30,535 nucleotides of DNA from an uncultured Rubrobacteraceae bacterium (GTDB lineage Bacteria; Actinomycetota; Rubrobacteria; Rubrobacterales; Rubrobacteraceae): assembly GCA_902806015.1 (NCBI GenBank), contig CADCUZ010000106.1:1-30535 (forward strand). The letters run 5' to 3'. The notes under the pieces were generated by a model. That model was not told the origin of the DNA. It saw only the letters and a list, made by a program, of their open reading frames with translations, and made no database searches. The position numbers and the translations under genes were made by a program. This document shows positions 16,039 to 22,115 of the stretch, one piece after another; position 1 is the stretch's first letter, and every line of letters starts with the position of its first letter.

Positions 16039-16746
16039 GTGAGGTTCGGGACGGTACTGAGCGTTGGGGTGGTGGTCATAGCCGGTACGCTCTTCGCAGC
16101 CTGGGCAGCTTACGCAGCGACGCTGTACGATGACTTCGATTCTTACCCGACGGGAAGCTGGCGCGAGGGCGCCACGCACGGCAAGTGGTTAGTTTCCTAC
16201 GATTCCAACGAGTGCGGTCATGTCGGGATGATTGGTGTGAGCGGCGTCTACGTTGCGGACCTCTCAGATTGTAAGAGGTTGAGGGCCAGCAAGACTCGCA
16301 GTCTGCAAACCTTCTCCAACCCCCTTGTGGTCGAGATGCGCTTCCGCATAGTGCAAAAGACGCTCCAAGGCACGAAAGGATGGCACACCGTCTGGGTCGG
16401 GTGGCACCACACTGGCGACAATCGCTGGAATAACCTCATCCTGAAGTCGGGCGGCTGGGAACTCGGGAAGTTTCACCCCGACTGCCCACGTGGGGGCTCG
16501 AAGCGGAACCAATGCTACCTGGCGAGCGGTACGAAGCCGAAGTTCGCCGACGGCCAGTGGCACACGGCGCGCATCGAGCAGAGTGCTAACGCCGACGGCA
16601 GCCAGACTATAAGGGCTTTCGGCGACGGGCAACTCCTCGCTCGCGTGCGCGACACGAGGCACCTGAACACGAATGGCCACGTGTTGCTCTACAACGAGGG
16701 TAGCGTTGCGGAGTTCGACTACGTGAGAGCCGGGAGGGGTGAGTAA
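16039..16746 (+). CDS. Secreted concanavalin-like (polysaccharide-binding or lyase-type) protein
   Basis: A 235-residue protein with a clear signal peptide (residues 1-27, hydrophobic core VLSVGVVVIAGTLFAAWAAYA) and one beta-sandwich domain. It reads like heparin-lyase/alginate-lyase-type sandwiches: DDFDSYPTGSW, VEMRFRI, HTVWVGWHH, NNLILKSGGWELGKF, DGQWHTARIEQ and GHVLLYNEGSVAEFDYVRAG. The second half aligns by eye with the C-terminal domain of the preceding DUF2334 protein (GVELGKL/GWELGKF; GRWHDYRIE/GQWHTARIE). Cysteines in NECGHVG, SDCKR, PDCPRG and NQCYL may form disulfides. Binding to, or cleavage of, the cluster's glycan is the natural guess. GTG start. Confidence 0.75.
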   Translation: MRFGTVLSVGVVVIAGTLFAAWAAYAATLYDDFDSYPTGSWREGATHGKWLVSYDSNECGHVGMIGVSGVYVADLSDCKRLRASKTRSLQTFSNPLVVEMRFRIVQKTLQGTKGWHTVWVGWHHTGDNRWNNLILKSGGWELGKFHPDCPRGGSKRNQCYLASGTKPKFADGQWHTARIEQSANADGSQTIRAFGDGQLLARVRDTRHLNTNGHVLLYNEGSVAEFDYVRAGRGE

Positions 16747-16748
16747 AT

Positions 16749-17141
16749 ATGATAATTGCAATGACGCGTACGGCCCTGTTCGCACGAACGTTGGAAGCCG
16801 CAGACAGAAGAATCGCGGCCAGCCGCCTCGCCGAGCTCGGCGCTGCCGAAAACCCCAAGGCGGGCCAGAAAAACGTGCCCATGGCGGTGGACGACGTGAC
16901 CCACAGGCCCGCCGACACCAGGAACATCGCGCGGGCGCCTTACATAAACCCCTGGGTCTAGGCCCCTTACATAAACCCCCGGGTCATAGACCACTACCCC
17001 GAAGGCTCCGTGGTAGCCTATTACGGCGGGCGGTTGAGGGAGATCATCGCTGTGGAGCGGGGCGGCCTGGCCGAAGGCGAGGAGGCCATTCAGGGTCTGT
17101 TGAACAGAAGGCCACGCCGCGACCTGGAGAATGCCGCGTAG
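16749..17141 (+). pseudogene. ORF of unknown family interrupted by an amber codon
   Basis: From ATG 16749 (ribosome site GGGAGGGG overlapping the previous gene's end) the frame encodes 70 residues and meets TAG at 16959-16961. The same frame then continues with coding quality for 59 more residues to TAG 17139-17141 (VIDHYPEGSVVAYYGGRL, REIIAVERGGLAEGEEAI). The stop lies at the end of the first copy of a 27-base tandem duplication (APYINPWV-stop, APYINPRV). Either the duplication broke the gene, or two proteins are made (a restart at GTG 17010 is possible), or the amber is read through. I do not recognise the family. Confidence 0.5.
16935..16988 (+). repeat. 27-base tandem duplication containing an in-frame TAG
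   Basis: Copies at 16935-16961 and 16962-16988 share CCTTACATAAACCCC and differ in the first codon (GCG/GCC), one Trp/Arg codon (TGG/CGG) and the last codon (TAG/ATA). The peptide unit is APYINP(W/R)V. The copies keep the frame, so only the final codon of the first copy interrupts the gene. Confidence 0.85.
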
Positions 17142-17168
17142 AGGACCCCAGAGGGAGGCACACAGACC

Positions 17169-17300
17169 GTGAAGAAGGCCATAGCCCTGAAGCTGCTGAG
17201 GAGCCCGGCGGTGCGCAAGACCGCCATCAAGGCGCTGAAGAACCCGAAGGTGCGCGGTATCGTCGCCAAGCAAGTCAAGCGCCGCGTCTTCGGTAAGTAA
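17169..17300 (+). CDS. Very basic 43-residue small protein
   Basis: GTG start ten bases after GGGAGG (17153-17158). The peptide begins MKKAIALKLLRSPAVRKTAI and ends KQVKRRVFGK. It has ten lysines, five arginines and no acidic residue, and could form an amphipathic helix. Its two halves repeat a pattern (LLRSPAVRKTAIKAL, LKNPKVRGIVAKQV), which hints at an internal duplication. Candidates are a nucleic-acid- or polyanion-binding peptide, or a membrane-active one. It lies 27 bases after the interrupted ORF and probably shares its transcript. Confidence 0.6.
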   Translation: MKKAIALKLLRSPAVRKTAIKALKNPKVRGIVAKQVKRRVFGK

Positions 17301-17316
17301 GCCCCAAATTTGGGCC
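17301..17316. other. Palindrome between convergent genes
   Basis: CCCAAATTTGGG (17303-17314) is a perfect 12-base palindrome directly after the stop of the basic peptide gene and before the convergent ligase gene. It has no T-run beyond its own AAATTT core. It could be a weak two-way terminator or a protein site. Confidence 0.35.
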
Positions 17317-17349
17317 GGTAGCTTCCGCCTCCCCGGCGCCTGGCGGGTA

Positions 17350-18483
17350 TCAGCCCAACGAGGAACGGGTCCTAGCGGCGACGTCCCGGGCCACCTCCAC
17401 CACGGAGCCTGTGTCGTGCCAGACCTCTAGCTGACGCTCGGACTCCGTCGGTTTGTCGAGCAGGATGCCGAGCCGGGAGAGGTCTCTCTCCGTCTTGCCC
17501 GCGAGGTCCTCGAAGAGGGCTTCGACGGCGCGTCGGGTCTCTACCGTCTCGTGAGCCCGGTGGTCCGTGAGGCTGCCGCTCATGCCGTAGCGTTGGGCGC
17601 TCCACTTGTTCTCCTCGATCTCACGGCTCGGCGGTATAGGCCGCAGGTCGCCGGCCTCATACTCGCGGCAGATCGCGTCGCAGAGGGCGGCGGTAAGGGC
17701 TATCAGGGCCCCGTTGCGCCCGGGGTCCGTCTGGGCGTCGAAGGCGCGGACCTCTATCGTGCCGAGCCCCGGGTGCGGGCGTACGTCCCACCAGATCTCC
17801 GAGAGGGAGTCTATGACGCCCGAACGGTGCGCGAAATCGACGTACTCGGCGTAATTATCCCAGGAGCCCAAAGGTTCAGGAAGCCCGGCGCGGTGGATGG
17901 AGCGGGCGAAGATGAGTGTCCGGCTGGAGTGCATGTCGGTGGGTTCGCCTTGCCAGAACGGCGAGTTCACCGAGACCGCGAGAAGGTGGGGCACGTACTC
18001 GCGGAGCCGGTCGAAGAGGTAGACGGCCTTCCCGCGGCCTTCGACGGCGTAGTGCACGTGCAGGGAGAAGGTGTTGTTGCGCCGGATCAGCCACCCCAGC
18101 TTCGCCTTGAGGCGCTGGTAGTGCGGCTTTTGGATGATCTCCTGCTCCCGCCAGTCGCCGACCGGGTGCGTCCCGCTGGTCCCGAGCATCCTGCCCAGGC
18201 CGTCCGCGTGTCCCAACAAAATGCGCCTGCGGTCCACCAGGTCTTGGGCCACCCCTTCGGGCCTCGGATGGACGCCGGAGTTGGACTCTATCTCGCAGTC
18301 TATGAGCTCGCCGGAGAAGCGATCCTCCGGCTCGGCGGCGAGGATCTTCTGCGCCCCCCCGGCGAGCTTGAGGGTCTCGGGGTCCGCAAGCCAGAGCTCC
18401 TCCTCGGCCCCCAAGGTTCCCTCCCGCGCGCCCGTCCGGAAGGCGCTCGTCGGGATCAGGGACGGCTTCTCGGCGGTGGTCAT
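17350..18483 (-). CDS. YbdK/GCS2-family carboxylate-amine ligase (glutamate-cysteine ligase-like)
   Basis: A 377-residue ATP-dependent ligase. The family N-terminal motif TLGAEEELWLADPETLKL starts at about residue 23. SLHVHY, the DMHSSRTLIFA stretch and WWDVRPHPGLGTIEVRAFDAQT match the GCS2 family, in which members make gamma-glutamylcysteine or related amides. I chose ATG 18483 (MTTAEKPSLIP); the open frame upstream to 18615 would cross into the divergent gene and has no family similarity. Substrate cannot be told from sequence: actinobacterial members include mycothiol-era EgtA-like and weak glutamate-cysteine ligases. It is convergent with the accessory region and divergent from the CitG-like gene. 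Confidence 0.85.
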   Translation of the reverse strand: MTTAEKPSLIPTSAFRTGAREGTLGAEEELWLADPETLKLAGGAQKILAAEPEDRFSGELIDCEIESNSGVHPRPEGVAQDLVDRRRILLGHADGLGRMLGTSGTHPVGDWREQEIIQKPHYQRLKAKLGWLIRRNNTFSLHVHYAVEGRGKAVYLFDRLREYVPHLLAVSVNSPFWQGEPTDMHSSRTLIFARSIHRAGLPEPLGSWDNYAEYVDFAHRSGVIDSLSEIWWDVRPHPGLGTIEVRAFDAQTDPGRNGALIALTAALCDAICREYEAGDLRPIPPSREIEENKWSAQRYGMSGSLTDHRAHETVETRRAVEALFEDLAGKTERDLSRLGILLDKPTESERQLEVWHDTGSVVEVARDVAARTRSSLG

Positions 18484-18581
18484 CTCTTCTAGGGGTCCTC
18501 TCTGCGACGGGGCCTCTGCTGCTGAAACGTCGCCGCGTATACTACCGCGTCGGGGGGCGCCCCGAACCGCACCGGAGTGGT

Positions 18582-18587
18582 TAGAAT
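18582..18587 (+). promoter_or_regulatory. -10 box for a leaderless CitG-like transcript
   Basis: TAGAAT ends six bases before ATG 18594, so transcription should start at or near the ATG. A second -10-like hexamer, TATACT (18538-18543), lies upstream, with no good -35 for either. Confidence 0.45.
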
Positions 18588-18593
18588 GTGCCG

Positions 18594-19481
18594 ATGGAGC
18601 AGCCGGGTATTCCACGCGTTCCCGCGGGCCTCATCGCCAGGTCCGCCATCGGCGCGCTGACGCTCGTCTACAGCGCACCGACGCCGGGCGTGGGCTCCCG
18701 CTACGCGGACGGGCGCGTAGCCCACGAGACCAGAATCCTCTCCGCGGCGGCCGTTTGCGGGGCCCTCGCCTCCGGGCGGGAGGTCGGGGAGACGGTGCTG
18801 GAGGCGATCCGGGCCGCGATGGCCCAGGCCGGCTACGCCGACCCCCGCGCCACGGGCTTCCTGGCGCCGCTCGCCCGCGCGGCCCTGATCGGGGAGCCCG
18901 TTCGGCGCGTGCTGGGGCGGCTCGGACACGAGGACATCCTCCCCTTCGCCCAGGCGCTTGAGACGGCGGGCGCCGGCGGTCCGCTCGGTGGCGCACTCGC
19001 GTACGCGCTGGGCGCCGGCAGGGACGCCACCCTGCGCGACGCGATGCGCTTCGTCGCCGGCCGGGACGCGCTCGCCCGGGAGTACACTCGCGGTTTCGAG
19101 GTCACGCGCGAGCTTGCGCGGCCCGCCCTGCTCTCGGCACTCTCGCGGGCCGACTCCGTGCGTGGTGCGCTCGTCCAGACGTACCTGGAAGTCCTCTCTG
19201 AGGTCCCCGATGTCGAGGTGGCCGCCGGCGCGGGATCCAACGAGGCTGAGGACGTGGCCCGCATGGCCAAAGGCGTGATCAAGGCCGGTGGGGTGCACTC
19301 GCGCCGGGGGCTAGAAGGTATCTCCAACCTCGACGGCCTCCTGCGCGCCGACCCGCGCCTCGCCCCGACCGCAACCGAGCCACCCGTCATCGCCGCCGCC
19401 TTCCTCGTCGCCCTGGAGTACGGCCCCGACTCCCTCACCCACCGCATCCGGCCCGCCGCAGGTCGGAGCAGAGGGCGCTAG
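18594..19481 (+). CDS. CitG-like (triphosphoribosyl-dephospho-CoA synthase family) protein
   Basis: A 295-residue all-helical protein. The late block FVAGRDALAREYTRGFEVTRE matches the CitG/MdcB hallmark (DLIAREYxTGFE). ATGFLAPLARAALIG and the ending block TEPPVIAAAFLVALEYG also fit. The N-terminal motif, SPKPGxVD in CitG, is degenerate here (APTPGVGSRYADG). CitG makes the 2'-(5''-triphosphoribosyl)-3'-dephospho-CoA prosthetic group precursor for citrate or malonate lyase, but no lyase genes are nearby. This is more likely one of the uncharacterised relatives found in archaea and Actinobacteria. GTG 18588 is an alternative start; I prefer ATG 18594 because of the -10 box position. Confidence 0.7.
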   Translation: MEQPGIPRVPAGLIARSAIGALTLVYSAPTPGVGSRYADGRVAHETRILSAAAVCGALASGREVGETVLEAIRAAMAQAGYADPRATGFLAPLARAALIGEPVRRVLGRLGHEDILPFAQALETAGAGGPLGGALAYALGAGRDATLRDAMRFVAGRDALAREYTRGFEVTRELARPALLSALSRADSVRGALVQTYLEVLSEVPDVEVAAGAGSNEAEDVARMAKGVIKAGGVHSRRGLEGISNLDGLLRADPRLAPTATEPPVIAAAFLVALEYGPDSLTHRIRPAAGRSRGR

Positions 19482-19607
19482 GGAAGGCCAGGGCCCTGCC
19501 AACCCGCTGAAGACGGTGCCTGGGCAATTCTTAAGAAGGTCGAACCCCCTCCCAAGACGGCATCCTGCCGTGAGGCAGGTTCCACACCAGGGCGCCGACG
19601 GCGGAGG

Positions 19608-19613
19608 TAGAAT
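19608..19613 (+). promoter_or_regulatory. -10 box for the CbiX gene
   Basis: TAGAAT lies 37 bases before GTG 19651, leaving room for a leader with the ribosome site AGAGGAGG. A small hairpin CCTGCC-GTGA-GGCAGG (19564-19579) lies upstream, in the 169-base gap after the CitG-like gene. No clear -35 is seen. Confidence 0.35.
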
Positions 19614-19650
19614 CGGGGACGTTGGCAACTGAAAGAGGAGGCTTCTGGCT

Positions 19651-20412
19651 GTGAGAGCGCTCATCATAGTCGGGCACGGCTCGCACTTGAACGAGGACTC
19701 GAGCCTGCCGGTCTACGAGCACGCGGGGCGCATCCGTCGGACCGGCGAGTTCGACGAAGTCGTCGAGTGTTTCTGGAAAGAAGAGCCCTCCATGCGCCAC
19801 GTCCTCGACACCGTCGAGTCTGACGAGGTCTTCGTGGTGCCCGCCTTTATCTCCGAGGGCTATTTTACGCAGCAGGTGATCCCCAGGGAACTCGGGCTCA
19901 AGGGTCCGGTGACCGTCAAGGGAAACAAGACCGTGCGCTACGCGGGGCCCCTCGGCACCTTCGAGGGGATGCCGGACGTGATCCTCGAGCGGGTCGAAGA
20001 CCTGATGCGCGGGAGGGAGACTCGGGGGAGGACTGCGCTCGTCTTGCTCGGCCACGGCACCGACCTAAACAAAAACTCGGGTGGTGTTATCTACCTCAAC
20101 GCCGCCCGCATCCGGGAGCGCGGCCTTTACGACGAGGTCGGGGTTGGCTTTTTGGATCAGAAGCCCGAGATAGGGAGTGTTGTCGAGAACGCGGACGCAG
20201 ACGACGTGATCCTGATCCCCATTTTTATCGCAGATGGCTGGCACACCCGCGAGACGATTCCCGAAGACCTGGGCCTCGCGGGCGAGGTGACCCGCCTTGG
20301 AGGAAAGCGGGTCTTTTACGGGGCTCCCGTCGGCACCCACCCCTCGATGGCCAACCTCATCGTCGCCCGCGCCCGCGAGACCAAACTCGGCCGGGAGACG
20401 AAGGTTGTCTAG
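19651..20412 (+). CDS. Tandem CbiX-domain chelatase-like protein (DR2241 N-terminal part)
   Basis: A 253-residue protein made of two CbiX/SirB-type halves. The first opens with LIIVGHGSHLNEDSS (H9) and has VFVVPAFISEGYFTQQVIPRELGL. The second repeats the plan with VLLGHGTDLNKNSGG (H135) and VILIPIFIADGWHTRETIPEDLGL (H198). CbiX proteins insert Co or Ni (or Fe) into tetrapyrroles such as sirohydrochlorin; the histidines bind metal. The pattern is that of Deinococcus DR2241, where the two CbiX domains are fused to a 4Fe-4S domain. Here that domain is encoded by the next gene, four bases downstream. GTG start after AGAGGAGG. No cobalamin or siroheme genes are in the window. Confidence 0.85.
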   Translation: MRALIIVGHGSHLNEDSSLPVYEHAGRIRRTGEFDEVVECFWKEEPSMRHVLDTVESDEVFVVPAFISEGYFTQQVIPRELGLKGPVTVKGNKTVRYAGPLGTFEGMPDVILERVEDLMRGRETRGRTALVLLGHGTDLNKNSGGVIYLNAARIRERGLYDEVGVGFLDQKPEIGSVVENADADDVILIPIFIADGWHTRETIPEDLGLAGEVTRLGGKRVFYGAPVGTHPSMANLIVARARETKLGRETKVV

Positions 20413-20416
20413 AGCG

Positions 20417-21226
20417 ATGCACGAGGACCGGCCAGACGCGACGGCGGCCCGCGAGGCCTTCGCCGCTTGGGTCGAGGAGGCGGGCGCCGAAGGGCGCGTC
20501 TTTGGCCAGGTGCGCGTAAGAATGGTCGAGCCGGGACGCTACTTCCTCGGGCACATCGAGGACATAGGAGAACCCACGCTAAGGCTTTACGAAGATCCTC
20601 GCCAGGCGCGCGAGATCTCCAAGACCACGGAGGACGGCGAGTACAGGCCGCTAAACAGTTCGCCGAACCTCAGGCGCGGGTGGGAACTCCGGGCGTCAGG
20701 CGCTGGGGAGCTGGTCGCCGCCATGAACTACCTGTACCCGGCCGGCATCGTCCACTGGCACCTCTACCGGGAGGGCCGGCTGGAGGTCACGAGCTACCGG
20801 GAGAACGCCGCTCGCCAGAGCGGCATCTACAAGAGGGTCCAGCGCCTCTCCGATGGGGGGGTCCAGGACACCGCGCGGGCGTGTTGCGAGGACGCCGTCT
20901 GTCTCAAAAAAACCCTCTGGGACGTGGACGAAGCCACGCCGCTTGCGATGGACCGGGGGGAGGGCGAGATACCCTGTCCTGAACCCTGCAGCGTCTTCGT
21001 CTCCCTCGCCCGCCGCGTGCGGCTCTTCGAGCGGGAGAAAAAGCGAGACCTCGACGCCATCGGCCTCTCCCCGTCGGAGAAGGAGGACCTCGCGGCCCTC
21101 GTGGAGGCCGCCGCCACCGGCCGGGTAGATTTCGCCCGCGAGGCGGAGTTCGAGAAGCCCCTTAATGTGCGCAGAATGCGCTACCGTCGGCTCACCCTGG
21201 TCCCGAAATTGCGTCCCGAGGCGTAG
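20417..21226 (+). CDS. 4Fe-4S partner protein of the split DR2241-type system
   Basis: A 269-residue protein. The cysteine cluster CCEDAVC (C156, C157, C162) and CPEPC (C187, C191) gives enough ligands for a 4Fe-4S cluster. Flanking sequence (AMNYLYPAGIVHWHLYREG, YKRVQRLSDGGV) fits, from memory, the DR2241 stabilising and Fer4-type regions. The start ATG 20417 follows the CbiX stop by four bases and has no strong ribosome site, which suggests coupling. The open frame further upstream is a shadow of the CbiX gene. A role in redox control or metal delivery for the chelatase is plausible, but the substrate is unknown. Confidence 0.8.
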   Translation: MHEDRPDATAAREAFAAWVEEAGAEGRVFGQVRVRMVEPGRYFLGHIEDIGEPTLRLYEDPRQAREISKTTEDGEYRPLNSSPNLRRGWELRASGAGELVAAMNYLYPAGIVHWHLYREGRLEVTSYRENAARQSGIYKRVQRLSDGGVQDTARACCEDAVCLKKTLWDVDEATPLAMDRGEGEIPCPEPCSVFVSLARRVRLFEREKKRDLDAIGLSPSEKEDLAALVEAAATGRVDFAREAEFEKPLNVRRMRYRRLTLVPKLRPEA

Positions 21227-21248
21227 CTTGGTGTACGCACGCTGAGTT

Positions 21249-21274
21249 GTTTTCCCCGCGGGGTGATCGGGTAT
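21249..21274 (+). promoter_or_regulatory. Stress sigma factor (sigma-B/SigF-type) promoter of the BON gene
   Basis: GTTT (21249-21252, within GTTGTTTTC), 16 bases, GGGTAT (21269-21274). It has the same architecture as the promoter before the micropeptides and precedes the BON gene by 40 bases. Confidence 0.6.
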
Positions 21275-21314
21275 CATTCGGGAGACCCACTGAGAACAAC
21301 ATGGAGGTCAACCC

Positions 21315-21995
21315 ATGGCGAAAAAAAGAACGGGCGCTAAGGCCGCCGCCGGGGCCGGCAAGCTCGCCGGCGGGGCTGCGCTAAAGGCCGCTAAGGGCCA
21401 GGCGAAGCTCGCCCGGGCGGCCGCGAGCCCGAAGGAGCCCGCCCCGTCTCGCTTCTTCAAGTACGGCCTCTTTGCCCTGGCTGGCCTCGCGATAGGGGCG
21501 CTCCTCTCTCGATCTAGGGGCGGTAGTGACTCGTCCTTCACCGGCACGACCGGGCAGCACGCCCCCGACCCCGCCAGCCCCGCCGGCCAGCGCGGCGAGA
21601 CCTGGGGCAGCGGGACGCCTACCGGGACTGCCGGCGGCGCAAACGGTGGCGTGGCGAGTGAGCCCGCCGCCCCCCAGCGCCCCGAAGACCCCAACCGCAC
21701 CGGGGCCGAGCGCGAGTACTCTGACCCCTCCGGAGGACCCCTTATCGGCGAGCACCACCGCGGAAGCGTCGCGGGCGTGGGCGAGTCCCAGGCAGAGGTC
21801 GAACAGCGCGTCCGCACCCGCATAGGTGAGGACCCGCGGACCGCCGCCATGCCCAGGGTCAACGTCGAGGTCATCGACGGCGTCGCGGAGCTGCGGGGCC
21901 CAGCCCCTTCCCAGGAAGTTAGGGAAGCCGCCGGCGAGATCGCGGCCGACGTCGAAGGCGTCACCGAAGTGCGCAACCTGATCGTCGTCAGCTAG
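21315..21995 (+). CDS. BON-domain membrane protein, probable stress protein
   Basis: A 226-residue protein; ATG after GGAGGT. A basic, Ala/Lys-rich N-terminus (1-46) precedes one membrane helix (about 49-65, YGLFALAGLAIGALL). A long Gly/Pro/Ser/Thr-rich linker follows (66-150), then a BON domain at about 158-226 (VEQRVRTRIGEDPRTAAMPRV, VEVIDGVAELRGPAPSQEVREAA, VEGVTEVRNLIVV). BON domains bind membranes and occur in osmotic-shock proteins such as OsmY. The Ala/Lys N-terminus resembles histone-like tails and may bind DNA or anionic lipids. The upstream promoter fits general-stress control. Confidence 0.88.
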   Translation: MAKKRTGAKAAAGAGKLAGGAALKAAKGQAKLARAAASPKEPAPSRFFKYGLFALAGLAIGALLSRSRGGSDSSFTGTTGQHAPDPASPAGQRGETWGSGTPTGTAGGANGGVASEPAAPQRPEDPNRTGAEREYSDPSGGPLIGEHHRGSVAGVGESQAEVEQRVRTRIGEDPRTAAMPRVNVEVIDGVAELRGPAPSQEVREAAGEIAADVEGVTEVRNLIVVS

Positions 21996-22035
21996 CCAGC
22001 CGATCGACTATCTTCCGGCACCGACCGGACAACGA

Positions 22036-22067
22036 GGGTGCCCCCGCTTTGTTTAGCGGGGGCGCCC
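22036..22067. terminator. Strong hairpin between convergent genes
   Basis: GGGTGCCCCCGCT (22036-22048), the loop TTGTTT and AGCGGGGGCGCCC (22055-22067) form a 13-pair stem with one T-G wobble. It lies 40 bases after the BON gene and 49 before the end of the convergent mutase gene. No T-run on either side, so it may work as a two-way or Rho-assisted terminator. Confidence 0.65.
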
Positions 22068-22115
22068 AGGCGTGTCGAGGCGTTTCGGCATATCGAAGCG
22101 CCGCCAGGTAGCTCT

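Noticed and set aside
15737..16042. A 101-codon ORF between the DUF2334 gene and the secreted protein
   Set aside because: No ribosome site, mixed composition and no recognisable fold; a different frame in the same stretch shows decayed signal-peptide traces.
17301..17316. Rho-independent terminator at the CCCAAATTTGGG palindrome
   Set aside because: The stem is short, leaves no loop and no T-run follows on either strand.
17551..18492. A 313-codon plus-strand frame opposite the carboxylate-amine ligase
   Set aside because: The ligase on the minus strand has all its family motifs; this frame has none.
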